NCBI RefSeq assembly: GCF_020860705.1
Contig: NZ_JAJBTT010000018.1
Location: 80,996-144,995, forward strand
Source: Akkermansia sp.
GTDB lineage: Bacteria; Verrucomicrobiota; Verrucomicrobiia; Verrucomicrobiales; Akkermansiaceae
Reading direction: 5' to 3'
Length of the DNA stretch: 64,000 nt
Shown here: positions 52,242 through 61,210 of the stretch, in pieces
Layout of the letters: each line of letters starts with the position of its first letter
Position numbering within the stretch: the first letter of the stretch is position 1
The notes under the pieces: generated by a model
Database searches by the model: none
What the model was told of the DNA's origin: nothing
The model's input: only the letters and a program-made list of their open reading frames with translations
Made by a program: the position numbers and the translations under genes

Positions 52242-53021
52242 ATGCCAGAAATACACCCAACGGCAGTAGTGCATCCTACTGCGGAGATCGCGGATGATGT
52301 TAAAATCGGTCCCTTTTGCGTTGTCGGAGAACATGTAAAGCTGGGCCCCGGCTGCGTGCTGTACAGCCATGTGGTCATTGACGGCCCTTCCTCCTTCGGC
52401 AGCGGCAACGAATTTTTCCCGTTTTCCGTTGTCGGCCTGAAAAGCCAGGATTTGAAATACCAGGGGGAACCGACCTATCTGGAAGTGGGAGATAACAACG
52501 TCTTCCGTGAAAACGCCACCATCAACCGGGCTACGGACATCGGCGGGACGACGCGGATAGGCAGCAACAACCTTTTCTTGGTGTCCTGCCACGCCGGGCA
52601 TGACTGCCAGATTGGCAATCATGTGATTTTCTCCGGCTTTGCCACTGCCGCCGGGCATGTTACGGTGGGGGATTACGCCATTCTGGCCGGATGCTGCGCC
52701 GTGCACCAGTTCGTCAGCATCGGGGAGCACTCCATGGTGGGGGCCATGGCCCGCGTGAGCCAGGACGTGCTGCCGTATACCATTGTGGAAGGCCACCCGG
52801 CCGTGACGCGTTCCGTCAACTCCATCGGCATGCAGAGGCGCGGATTTTCCGAGGAAGACCTGCGGGCTGTCCGGATGTGCTACAAAAAGCTTTTCGTCAA
52901 CAAGAAGCTGTCCGTCCATGAAGCCCTGGAAGAGCTTCGGAACTCGGACTATGCGGAGAATGCCTGCCTGAAAAGGATCGTCAAGTCCGTGGAAACTTCC
53001 GAACGTGGATTTTGCCACTGA
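52242..53021 (+). CDS. lpxA: UDP-N-acetylglucosamine O-acyltransferase
   Basis: First enzyme of lipid A synthesis. The 259-residue protein has the left-handed beta-helix hexapeptide pattern from the start (IHPTAVVHPTAEIADDVKIG). The catalytic His is 120 in SCHAGHDCQIG, followed by the C-terminal helical region (GFSEEDLRAVRMCYKKLF). LpxA sets acyl-chain length. lpxD, fabZ and lpxB are not adjacent. Read through into gph, whose likely start lies 4 nt after this stop. Confidence 0.93.
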   Translation: MPEIHPTAVVHPTAEIADDVKIGPFCVVGEHVKLGPGCVLYSHVVIDGPSSFGSGNEFFPFSVVGLKSQDLKYQGEPTYLEVGDNNVFRENATINRATDIGGTTRIGSNNLFLVSCHAGHDCQIGNHVIFSGFATAAGHVTVGDYAILAGCCAVHQFVSIGEHSMVGAMARVSQDVLPYTIVEGHPAVTRSVNSIGMQRRGFSEEDLRAVRMCYKKLFVNKKLSVHEALEELRNSDYAENACLKRIVKSVETSERGFCH

Positions 53022-53025
53022 GTCC

Positions 53026-53688
53026 ATGAAAACAGGTTTTGTCTTTGATCTGGACGGAACGCTGGTGGACTCCATCCCCGGCATCGCCCGCGGTCTGAAC
53101 CTGGCCTTGAAATCCCTGGGGTATCCGGAGCATTCCGTGGATGCCATCCGGGGAATGGTGGGCAGGGGAGCGCGGGAACTCTGTCTGGCTTCCCTGAGGG
53201 AATACTTCAACGGGGACGTGCCGGAAAAAGCCTTTGAAGCGGTGCACCAGGGATTCATGCGGGAATATCCCCATACTTGGCAGGACGGCACGGAGTCGTA
53301 CCCCGGCATCCGTGAAATGCTGTTGGAGCTGGCCGCAGAAGGGCATCCCCTGGGCGTTCTGTCCAACAAGCCCCATGTAGTCACGGGGCCGCTGGTTCGC
53401 CATATCCTTCCCGATGTTCCTTTTCAGGTGGTAATGGGTTTTTCCGAACGTTTCCCCCGCAAGCCGGAGCCTGATTCCCTGCTGTCCATTGTCCGGGCTT
53501 GGGACAGGGAGCCGGGGCAGGTATGCATGGTGGGGGATTCCGCCCACGATGGCAATACGGCCGTCAATGCCGGAACGCGCCTGGTTCTGGTAGGGTGGGG
53601 TTACAGTTCCCGCGCCGCGCTGGACGCCTTCCAGGTGCCTGTTTGTGAGTCCGTTGCTGCGTTGAAAGACCTCCTTTTTAGATTATAG
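53026..53688 (+). CDS. HAD-family phosphatase, phosphoglycolate phosphatase-like
   Basis: 220 residues from the ATG at 53026; one at 53005 would overlap lpxA by 17 nt. HAD motifs: I, FDLDGTLVDS with nucleophile Asp8; II, GVLSNKPHVV; III, the KPEPDSLLSI Lys; IV, VGDSAHDGNTAVNAG. The cap (GMVGRGARELC) is like Gph, which clears 2-phosphoglycolate, and like the close pyrophosphatase PpaX. Which of these it is cannot be told. Confidence 0.85.
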   Translation: MKTGFVFDLDGTLVDSIPGIARGLNLALKSLGYPEHSVDAIRGMVGRGARELCLASLREYFNGDVPEKAFEAVHQGFMREYPHTWQDGTESYPGIREMLLELAAEGHPLGVLSNKPHVVTGPLVRHILPDVPFQVVMGFSERFPRKPEPDSLLSIVRAWDREPGQVCMVGDSAHDGNTAVNAGTRLVLVGWGYSSRAALDAFQVPVCESVAALKDLLFRL

Positions 53689-53710
53689 TCGTTTTCTATT
53701 CCAATTACTT

Positions 53711-55993
53711 ATGGACAGTTTCTATGGTTCGAGGATAAGGAGAGCCGTCGGAAGATTGGCGGGTGCCTGGCTGCATGTACTATGTTTCGTGGGATGTCTG
53801 TTATGGGCGGTTTCCTGCTATTTGCTGACTTTCCCAGGATACATGGGATATGATCCTTCCGAGTCTTTGCAGACTTTTCTTGTTCCTCCTTTGGCGGATT
53901 GGCATCCTCCTTTATATGGGGCATTAATGGGAGGGATCTATCTTCTGGGAATTTATCCTCCTATAATATTGAATGGAATTTCCCTATTGATGACTTCCGG
54001 CGGAGTGTGGTGCTTGTACTGGATATTGAGCAAAAGATATCGACTGGCATGGTTGATAATTCTTCTTCTTCCTGCTCTGACTCTGATGAGGTTTGGAACG
54101 GTGCACGGCAAGGATGATTTGATGATGGGGTTTCTTTTGATTTCTCTTGCATGCGTATTTGCCATTCATTCTTCTATGGACAGGAGAAAATTGGCATGGT
54201 TGTTATCATGCGAAACCCTATGCTGCATGGCTGTCATTGCTCTGAGGCACAATGGAGTTTTACTAGCGTTTGCATTGATTTTCACAACCATGTTACGACT
54301 GTACAAGTCTGGGAATTGGTGGAAGCCATTGCTGGTTTCTATAACGGTTCCATTTTTAATGCTTGTCGGAATTCATCTAGGTACGAAAGCTTTTATTGAA
54401 GTACGGCAAGCGCATCCTCTAACGCAGCAAATGATCCGTGATATCGTTGCTATAGAGAGATTGAAGGGAACAGACAGCAATTTTCTTGCTGAATTACCAG
54501 ACATGAATTCTCGTACTGTTCAGCTTTTTGCCCATGGTTGCGAAAGGGAGGCTAATGAGGGACATTTTGGGTGCTTGATGGATCATTTGGTTCAAGGAAT
54601 AGGTCTAATGCCGATGACAGATCGACAGGCTGATACTTTGACGCAAATATGGTTGGAGCGGATAAAAAGTCATCCTTTGGAATTTAGTGTGGCCCGCGGC
54701 ATTTTCATGATGCAACACTGCTTGCAGGCAGAAGTCATTCCTGAACCGATCAGAAATTGGATTCAAGGAATGTTTCCTCGTTGCCGGATTACTGAAAGCG
54801 TGTGGTCCGGCTGGGTGTGGTCCATCGTGTTTGGGGGTATGCTGCTAGTATCTTTCTTTTTTTTCCTGGTTGCCCTTATTAAGCTGTTGCGAGATCCTGT
54901 TCGGGCTGACCGTGAGCGCTGGATAAATATTTTAACGGCATCCTTGCTGGTATTTGCCAATTTTACAGCTTATATGATTGTTCCTCAAGGAATTGTCACT
55001 CGATATATGTGGCCATCCGAGGTGGGAATGTTTTTGTTGCTTGTCGTGGCAGGGCCTGTCGTAATAAGTTCAAACCCTTTTCGTATGTCGTGTGGGAAAA
55101 GTTTTCTGAAGAGTTTGGTGCTTTTTACCTTGGCATTTGTCTTGTCTGCTGTGTGCATTTGGGTTCACTACAGGAACATTATTTTTCCCTCTCCGAGACA
55201 GGGAATGACTGTGTTAGAGGCACCTCCGGGTAGTTGTTTGATGCTGGAAAAAAATGTGTTGCGTGTATGCGATGCTCCGTTTGGGAGATTTGGTTATTAT
55301 GGATTGGATCCTCTTATTCAGCATGCGTATTCTGCCTATTCCATCAAAAGATTTTCCGGGGAAGGGAATGTTTTTTTGGCTGAATCTCATGATTTAGCGT
55401 TTTGTCCACAGATGCCTCTTTCTTTTCTTAGGAAATTAGGATTGAAAGGAACTTATTACGGCAATTATAGCGGAATTGTTCCATTCCAGGAAATAGGGAA
55501 GGAGGATATTCTACTTGTAGAACGCCGTTCCATGGAAATTCATTATACGCAACTATTCAAATATGAAATGAGGGAAAGGCTTGATTATATGTGGAAAGCT
55601 CCACAGGAAAAGGTTAGGCAGGTAATTCTTCCTTTGTGTGGAGGAAGCCTTTCTGGAAAAGTATCTCTTTTGAAATCCCCAGAAGATGAATATACCTGGT
55701 ACGTAGGTTTTGTCCTGGAGGAAAACGGGGAAGGGAATGAACGAGAGTGGTGCCGAAACAGGTATGTGCTCCATTTGAAAGGAGATAATGGTAGCGAAGG
55801 GATTTGTGAAATGCAGCACTCTTGGTGTAATGATCCGGGCATGATCCATTGGCAGAAACCTGGAACGCTTTATTTAAGCGGAAGAACGGAAATTCGAGGA
55901 AATTGCCCCACAATAGAAAGTATGGAGGTCTATGATGAAAAAAATGTCTTGCTTTACCGGGTTAAAGGGGATGTTGGCATCGACAGGGAATGA
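53711..55993 (+). CDS. Large membrane protein, GT-C-like glycosyltransferase candidate
   Basis: 760 residues. The first ~500 contain about eleven transmembrane helices. A short extracytoplasmic loop after helix 1 reads GYMGYDPSESLQ and ADWHPPLYG, acidic and HPP motifs placed as in GT-C enzymes that use lipid-linked sugars. The last ~250 residues are soluble, with a jelly-roll-like feel (WYVGFVLEENGEG, YVLHLKGDNG). DNA here is distinctly richer in A and T than the neighbouring lpxA and gph genes, which suggests separate origin. Assignment rests on topology and loop motifs only. Confidence 0.55.
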   Translation: MDSFYGSRIRRAVGRLAGAWLHVLCFVGCLLWAVSCYLLTFPGYMGYDPSESLQTFLVPPLADWHPPLYGALMGGIYLLGIYPPIILNGISLLMTSGGVWCLYWILSKRYRLAWLIILLLPALTLMRFGTVHGKDDLMMGFLLISLACVFAIHSSMDRRKLAWLLSCETLCCMAVIALRHNGVLLAFALIFTTMLRLYKSGNWWKPLLVSITVPFLMLVGIHLGTKAFIEVRQAHPLTQQMIRDIVAIERLKGTDSNFLAELPDMNSRTVQLFAHGCEREANEGHFGCLMDHLVQGIGLMPMTDRQADTLTQIWLERIKSHPLEFSVARGIFMMQHCLQAEVIPEPIRNWIQGMFPRCRITESVWSGWVWSIVFGGMLLVSFFFFLVALIKLLRDPVRADRERWINILTASLLVFANFTAYMIVPQGIVTRYMWPSEVGMFLLLVVAGPVVISSNPFRMSCGKSFLKSLVLFTLAFVLSAVCIWVHYRNIIFPSPRQGMTVLEAPPGSCLMLEKNVLRVCDAPFGRFGYYGLDPLIQHAYSAYSIKRFSGEGNVFLAESHDLAFCPQMPLSFLRKLGLKGTYYGNYSGIVPFQEIGKEDILLVERRSMEIHYTQLFKYEMRERLDYMWKAPQEKVRQVILPLCGGSLSGKVSLLKSPEDEYTWYVGFVLEENGEGNEREWCRNRYVLHLKGDNGSEGICEMQHSWCNDPGMIHWQKPGTLYLSGRTEIRGNCPTIESMEVYDEKNVLLYRVKGDVGIDRE

Positions 55994-56108
55994 CAAAAGA
56001 AGATTTGGTCTTATGTTGTTTGTGGGTAGTTATTGATATGAAGCAGGCGTTTTCATTCAAACCGAAGAAATGAAAAGAAGCCATCTACTGAATTTTAAGG
56101 CATGCAAT

Positions 56109-57371
56109 TTAAATGTTTGTTTCTGTACAATCATCTATGGAAGAACTTTTTGCCTGGAGGGTGATGTCCTCCAGAGAACCGGGCAGGTCCTTGGTGGACG
56201 TAACGCCCAGGTGTTTCAACTTTTGCGCGCGCGGAATGAACCGGTGTTCAAAGGAGGAGACGGTTTTATTATACTGGGTGACAGCCTGGTTCAGACTTCT
56301 GCCCAGAGAAGAGAAATGACCGGTAAGAATGGCGCAGGTATCAAATAGGTCTGCTCCGGCTTCCGAGATTTTCTTGGCGTTGTCCGCCAGTTGCTCCTGC
56401 TTCCAGCCGTAGGCGACGGTTTTCAGCAGAGCGATCAGGGTGGAAGGCGTGGAGAGGATGACCTTGTTCTCCGCGCCGAATTCAATCAAGGATGGGTCCG
56501 CTTCCAGAGCCGCCTGGAAAAAGGCTTCCCCCGGCAGGAACATGATGACGAATTCGGGGCAGGGGGAGAACTGGGCAAAGTAATTTTTAGCGCTCAGCTG
56601 CTGGAGGTGCCTCTTCACGTCTGCGGCGTGGCGGCTCATCCACTGGCTGCGTTCTTCCTGTCTGTCCGTCTGTCCGGCATTCAGGTAGGAGGACATGGGA
56701 GCTTTCGCGTCAATGATGATGGAACGGCCTCCCGGCAGGTGGATGACCATGTCCGGGCGTACACGTTCCTCTTCCCTGGAACGGGTTTCTTGTGTTGTAA
56801 AATCACAGTATTCCACCATTCCCGCCAGTTCCACCACGCGGCGCAGCTGAAGTTCCCCCCACTGGCCGCGGGCGCTGTTGTGGTGCAGGGCCTGGGAAAG
56901 CCTGGCAGTCTCATTCTTCAGGGCTTCATTCCCGGAAAGGATATAGCGGATCTGCGTTTTCAGGTCCGTATACGCGCCCACGCGGTCCTTCTCTATTTCT
57001 CCCAGCCGGGACTGGACGAGTTTCAAGGATTCGCTCACTGGCTTAAGCATGGACTCAATGGCCTGTTTGCGGGACTCCAGCTCATGAGTGGCCTGCTGGC
57101 GCTGGTTCTGGAGCCGCGTTTCAGCCAGGTTCAGGAATTGTTTTTCCGAATTCCGGAGGACTTCCGCGCTGATGCCGGCGAAGGAATCCTTCAGCACCTC
57201 TTCCGCACGGTGGAGCATCTGGGTCCTGTCCTCCGCCCGTTCCTGCCAGGAGCGGGCTTCCGCTTCCAGACGGACGGAGCGGTCCCGGTAGCGCAGCAGG
57301 AAAACGAGCAGCACTACACAGGCAACCAGCAATAGAAGGGAGAGGCTCCAGGGAATCAGGGGGGGAATCAT
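56109..57371 (-). CDS. rmuC: DNA recombination protein RmuC
   Basis: 420 residues: an N-terminal transmembrane helix (about 7-25), a long coiled coil (about 32-150), and the RmuC nuclease-like domain with RGQWGELQLRRVVELAGM, RVRPDMVIHLPGGRSIIIDAKAP (split here for length by its GGR turn) and FVIMFLPGEAFFQAAL. In E. coli RmuC limits inversions at short inverted repeats. It follows the penicillin-binding protein by 17 nt in one transcript. Confidence 0.9.
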   Translation of the reverse strand: MIPPLIPWSLSLLLLVACVVLLVFLLRYRDRSVRLEAEARSWQERAEDRTQMLHRAEEVLKDSFAGISAEVLRNSEKQFLNLAETRLQNQRQQATHELESRKQAIESMLKPVSESLKLVQSRLGEIEKDRVGAYTDLKTQIRYILSGNEALKNETARLSQALHHNSARGQWGELQLRRVVELAGMVEYCDFTTQETRSREEERVRPDMVIHLPGGRSIIIDAKAPMSSYLNAGQTDRQEERSQWMSRHAADVKRHLQQLSAKNYFAQFSPCPEFVIMFLPGEAFFQAALEADPSLIEFGAENKVILSTPSTLIALLKTVAYGWKQEQLADNAKKISEAGADLFDTCAILTGHFSSLGRSLNQAVTQYNKTVSSFEHRFIPRAQKLKHLGVTSTKDLPGSLEDITLQAKSSSIDDCTETNI

Positions 57372-57388
57372 GGCAAGGAGGAAGGTGG

Positions 57389-60046
57389 TCAGATGGGGGT
57401 GGCGTAGGGGATGCCGTCCGGGTCTTCCACGGGTTCGGCCAGAGGAATATTGTCGTCGCTGCCGTCGAGCGGCTCTGCGTAGGGGATATTCTCTTCCGTA
57501 TCCGGCTCCGCCATGGGGATGTGCTTTTCACACATCTTGGTGGGGGCCTGGTAGCCGGCGGAAGTTTCAAAATACGCCGTTTTGGCATACTGGCAGCCGG
57601 AATGGGCCAGTTGGTTGGATTCCCGGCAGACGAGCACGGCCTGGCCTTCCGAACCTGGACGGGTGCGGATGGCGTTGGCTGGGTAGCCTTCCTTCTGCGC
57701 GGCAAGCATGATGTCCACCCAGACGGGCAGGGCCAGCGTGCCGCCGTATCCCTTTTCCAGGATCTTGGTGGAGGTGTCAAATCCCACCCAGACGCTGCAG
57801 GTGAGGTTGGAGGTGTACCCGGCGAACCACGCGTTCGTGTAATTGTTCGTGGTCCCGGTCTTGCCGCCGCAGGGGGCCTTGAAGCCCAGTGTGGTGATTC
57901 TGCCCGCCGTGCCTCCCGGCTTGCAGACCTGCTGGAGGATGGAGGAGGTGATGTTGGCCGCGCGCTGGGAATATACGGTGCGCTTGCTCTTGGTGATGGC
58001 GAAGCGCGGCTGCCCCTTGGAATCCGTGATGTGGTCAATGATATACGGTGTGGGACGCACGCCGCCGTTGGCGAAGACGCTGTAGGCGCTGGCGATGTCC
58101 AGCGGGGAGGCCTCCCAGGTGCCCAGGTAAAGGGCCGGGGTGCGGGAAATGTTCCCGTGGAAGCCGGCCAGCTGCGCAGCCTGGATGACGTTGGAAAGTC
58201 CGGCCCTGTTGCCGATGCGCACGGACATGGTGTTGCGGGAAAGGATGAGGCCGAAGGACGCCGGTTTCATGCCACGGTACGTGCCGTCCGAGTTGCGGGG
58301 GGACCAGTTGGCGGCGCCGCGTATTTCCCCGTAGGCAATCCGGTCATCGGAAATGCGGGTATCCGCGGAATTGCCCTGCTGGAAAAAGGTGGCGTAAATA
58401 AACGGCTTGAACAGGGAACCCGTCTGCCTCCTGGACTGAATGGCGCGGTTCAGCTTGGATTCCTCCGCATCACGGCCGCCGACGACGGCGAGGAGCGCGC
58501 CTGTGGCGTTGTCCATGACCACGGCGGCGGACTGGATATAATTGGGCATGGGAGGCTTCCTTCCTTCCTTCCGCTCTGCGGGGAGGGCCTTCCAGGCGGC
58601 CAGGGCGGCCTGATATTCCGCCTTGGTGGTCAATTTGTTTTTGAGGATGCCTTTCTTCTCCCTTCCGGCTTGCAGGGAGGCCAAGTGCTTTTTAAAATCC
58701 TTGCGCTCTTCCAGGGCGCCCATGTGCTTGTTGATAGCGTCCAGCGTGGCGTTTTGCAGGTCCAGGTCCAGCGTGGTGTGGACCACCAGGCCGCCCAGGC
58801 GGATATCTTCTTCCTCCAGAATGGCGTCCAGCTCCCGGCGTACAAGGTCCATGGCGTAATTTTCCTCCGACCGGGACTGGGGCGTCCGGGTGACGATGGG
58901 TTCCGCCAGGGCCGCCTCATACTGCACCTGCGTGATCTTGCCCTCGTTTTTCAGCAGGCCCAGGACGATGTCGCGTACTTTTTTGGCTTCCTCCGGATGC
59001 TTGATGGGGGAGAAATCATTCGGGCCGTAAATGATGCCGGCCAGCGTGGCGCATTCCGCCAGGGACAGATCCCGCGGCTCCTTGTCGTAATAGCCCCGTG
59101 CCGCCGCCGCAATTCCCAGGAAGGTGTGCCCCCAGAAAATGCGGTTGATATAGGTCTCCAGAATCTCGTCTTTCGTGTAGGTGGCTTCAATGCGTTTGGC
59201 CAGAGCCACTTCCGTCAGTTTGGAATGAAGATTGCGTTCCCGGTGGTTGTACGTGATTTTGGCGAGCTGCATGGTCAGGGTGGAAGCCCCCTGGGTGGCC
59301 CTCTTGTGCTTCAGCACCTGGGCGAAGGCACGGCCTACGCCTATCCAGTCCACGCCGCCGTGGTGGTAAAAGCGGTTGTCTTCACGAAGAATCAGCGCGT
59401 CAATGAAAATGGGGGGGACTTCCTGGAGGGAGACGCGCTTGCGGTTTTCCCCGTGCAGGGTTCCGATGGTCCGGTTCTTGCGGTCCAGAATGACCGTGCG
59501 TTCAGGAATGTTGCTTTTGACCTCGGAGATGTCATAGCGGTTGGAAATGGTGCCGTAAAGGAACACCAGGATGGAGCCGATCACGATCCCTACGAAACAG
59601 CAGCCCAGCAGGATGCGCAGTGGCCAGCTGATAAACCACCGGATGTTCCGTGTCAGGGAGCCGATGAAGCGGAAGGGCATCAGCAGGACGAACAGCAGGG
59701 CGCCGAAAATCGTAAAGCGCGGCTTGCGCGGTCTTCCTGCGCGTGGCGCGCGGGAATCCTCCCCTGGTTCGGGATACTCTTCTTCTGGGGTCGGACGGGA
59801 GGCTCGCCGCGGGCGTGGAGGCGGTGTGTCATACCGGGAAGAACCGCCGCGGGAATTGCCCGCTCTGCGGGTGGGGCCTGGAATGACGGCCGGACCGGGA
59901 TCCTCCTGCGGCAGACCGGGATAGGACGGACGGGGCGCAGGCCTTTTCCTGCGTTGCGTTTGGGAACGGGAAGCCGTTTCTTCGTCCTGGATGCGTTCTC
60001 GCCAGGAGCCGGCATTTCGTTTCCGTGATTTGTCGTTTAAACCCAT
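57389..60046 (-). CDS. Class A penicillin-binding protein (PBP1a-like)
   Basis: 885 residues, bifunctional peptidoglycan glycosyltransferase/transpeptidase. A basic Pro-rich cytoplasmic head (1-105) precedes the membrane helix (about 113-165). The GT51 domain shows EDNRFYHHGGVDWIG and QGASTLTMQLAKITYN. The transpeptidase has SLFK (S-x-x-K), SRN (S-x-N) and KTGT. The tail carries four IPxAxP repeats at 843-885: IPMAEPDTEEN, IPYAEPLDGSDDN, IPLAEPVEDPDG and IPYATPI. Divergent from the HtrA-like pair (111 bp between starts). Confidence 0.93.
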   Translation of the reverse strand: MGLNDKSRKRNAGSWRERIQDEETASRSQTQRRKRPAPRPSYPGLPQEDPGPAVIPGPTRRAGNSRGGSSRYDTPPPRPRRASRPTPEEEYPEPGEDSRAPRAGRPRKPRFTIFGALLFVLLMPFRFIGSLTRNIRWFISWPLRILLGCCFVGIVIGSILVFLYGTISNRYDISEVKSNIPERTVILDRKNRTIGTLHGENRKRVSLQEVPPIFIDALILREDNRFYHHGGVDWIGVGRAFAQVLKHKRATQGASTLTMQLAKITYNHRERNLHSKLTEVALAKRIEATYTKDEILETYINRIFWGHTFLGIAAAARGYYDKEPRDLSLAECATLAGIIYGPNDFSPIKHPEEAKKVRDIVLGLLKNEGKITQVQYEAALAEPIVTRTPQSRSEENYAMDLVRRELDAILEEEDIRLGGLVVHTTLDLDLQNATLDAINKHMGALEERKDFKKHLASLQAGREKKGILKNKLTTKAEYQAALAAWKALPAERKEGRKPPMPNYIQSAAVVMDNATGALLAVVGGRDAEESKLNRAIQSRRQTGSLFKPFIYATFFQQGNSADTRISDDRIAYGEIRGAANWSPRNSDGTYRGMKPASFGLILSRNTMSVRIGNRAGLSNVIQAAQLAGFHGNISRTPALYLGTWEASPLDIASAYSVFANGGVRPTPYIIDHITDSKGQPRFAITKSKRTVYSQRAANITSSILQQVCKPGGTAGRITTLGFKAPCGGKTGTTNNYTNAWFAGYTSNLTCSVWVGFDTSTKILEKGYGGTLALPVWVDIMLAAQKEGYPANAIRTRPGSEGQAVLVCRESNQLAHSGCQYAKTAYFETSAGYQAPTKMCEKHIPMAEPDTEENIPYAEPLDGSDDNIPLAEPVEDPDGIPYATPI
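57392..57520 (-). repeat. Four tandem IPxAxP repeats at the PBP C-terminus
   Basis: Repeat unit of 11-13 residues with consensus [N/H]IPxAEP followed by an acidic spacer, extending to the stop codon. A related NIPEAQPVDD occurs once in the pseudo-protease at 61,207-62,379. Confidence 0.75.
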
Positions 60047-60157
60047 CCGTAGGGGAATTCTATCACAAACAAACGGAATGGTCTAAGCAAAAGATGGTGC
60101 GCCATGTCGCAATCTGTAGACAAAATCGTGTCGGTTTGAGCGTTTTTATAGTAGGAT

Positions 60158-61210
60158 ATGATCTATCATTCGATTATCGGTAATTTCATGATATCAGCAA
60201 TAAGGATGGCGAGTTTTTATTACTTGGTCGTTGGGGGGATGATGTCCCTGTTTTTTGGAGGAATGAGTCTTGCCGGAAATGTCTCTTCCATGGCGGACTT
60301 GCAGAAACATGTCCATGAGGTGGCTTCCAAGGTTACTGCTGCTACGGTGGCGCTGGTTTCCGATGGGGGAGAGACGGGGAGCGGCGTGATTGTCTCACCG
60401 CAGGGACTCATTTTAACGGCAGCCCATGTGGTGGGGGGCGATGAAGTCATGCGCGTGGTCTTTGCGGATGGGCGCGTGGTCAAAGGCCGTGTGCTGGGGG
60501 CCAATTTTACGCGGGACGCCGCCATGGTGCAAATCATGGAAGGCGGTGATTACCCCTATGTGGAACTGGGGGAATCCGATGGGCTGCATGTGGGGGATTT
60601 TGTGGTGGCCCTGGGCCATTCCAAGGGGTTTGACCCGGAACGACGCGCGCCTATTCGCCTGGGGCGGCTCTGCACGGATGGAAAGCAGCGCTTTCTTATT
60701 TCGGAATGCACGCTCATCGGCGGGGATTCCGGCGGCCCTCTCTTTGATTTGTCCGGAAAACTGGTGGGCATTCATTCTTCCATCGGCCCCATGTTGAAAA
60801 TTAACAACCATGTTCCCGTTTCCGTTTTCCGGAGTGACTGGGACAAACTGCTTTCCGGGCGGCATTGGGGCCAGCTTGGCCTCCATCCCATGGCTGACCC
60901 GGAATCTCCCGTGCTGGGATTCGCCATGATGGACGTGCTGGGCGTGGATGGTGTGGTGGTGGAAGACGTAGTGGTGAATTCTCCGGCGGATACGGCGGGA
61001 ATCAAGCCAGGGGACGTCATTACCCATATGGACAGCCGGACCCTGCGTTCCGTGCGGGATATGCTCCGTGAGCTGGGCAGGCACCGTCCCGGGGAAACCG
61101 TTCCGGTAGTGGTGGTGAGGAAAGGGACTGCCTACAAGGCGGATCTTACATTCGGCAGGCGCGGAGATCTGATGTCCGGCCTGAAACATCAGGAAGAAAC
61201 TCAAGGATGA
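60158..61210 (+). CDS. HtrA/DegP-like serine protease with one PDZ domain
   Basis: 350 residues as drawn; ATGs at 60188 and 60206 are alternative starts that keep the export helix (ASFYYLVVGGMMSLFFGGMS). The trypsin-like triad is intact: His in LTAAHVVGG, Asp in FTRDAAMVQI, and Ser in IGGDSGGPLFD. One PDZ domain (about 245-340) has VVVEDVVVNSPADTAGIKPG. It is an envelope quality-control or regulatory protease. Its stop overlaps the next start by 4 nt (ATGA), so the two proteins are made together. Confidence 0.88.
   Translation: MIYHSIIGNFMISAIRMASFYYLVVGGMMSLFFGGMSLAGNVSSMADLQKHVHEVASKVTAATVALVSDGGETGSGVIVSPQGLILTAAHVVGGDEVMRVVFADGRVVKGRVLGANFTRDAAMVQIMEGGDYPYVELGESDGLHVGDFVVALGHSKGFDPERRAPIRLGRLCTDGKQRFLISECTLIGGDSGGPLFDLSGKLVGIHSSIGPMLKINNHVPVSVFRSDWDKLLSGRHWGQLGLHPMADPESPVLGFAMMDVLGVDGVVVEDVVVNSPADTAGIKPGDVITHMDSRTLRSVRDMLRELGRHRPGETVPVVVVRKGTAYKADLTFGRRGDLMSGLKHQEETQG

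Noticed and set aside
57521..60028. An 835-codon plus-strand frame
   Set aside because: Shadow of the penicillin-binding protein, which has every catalytic motif on the opposite strand.
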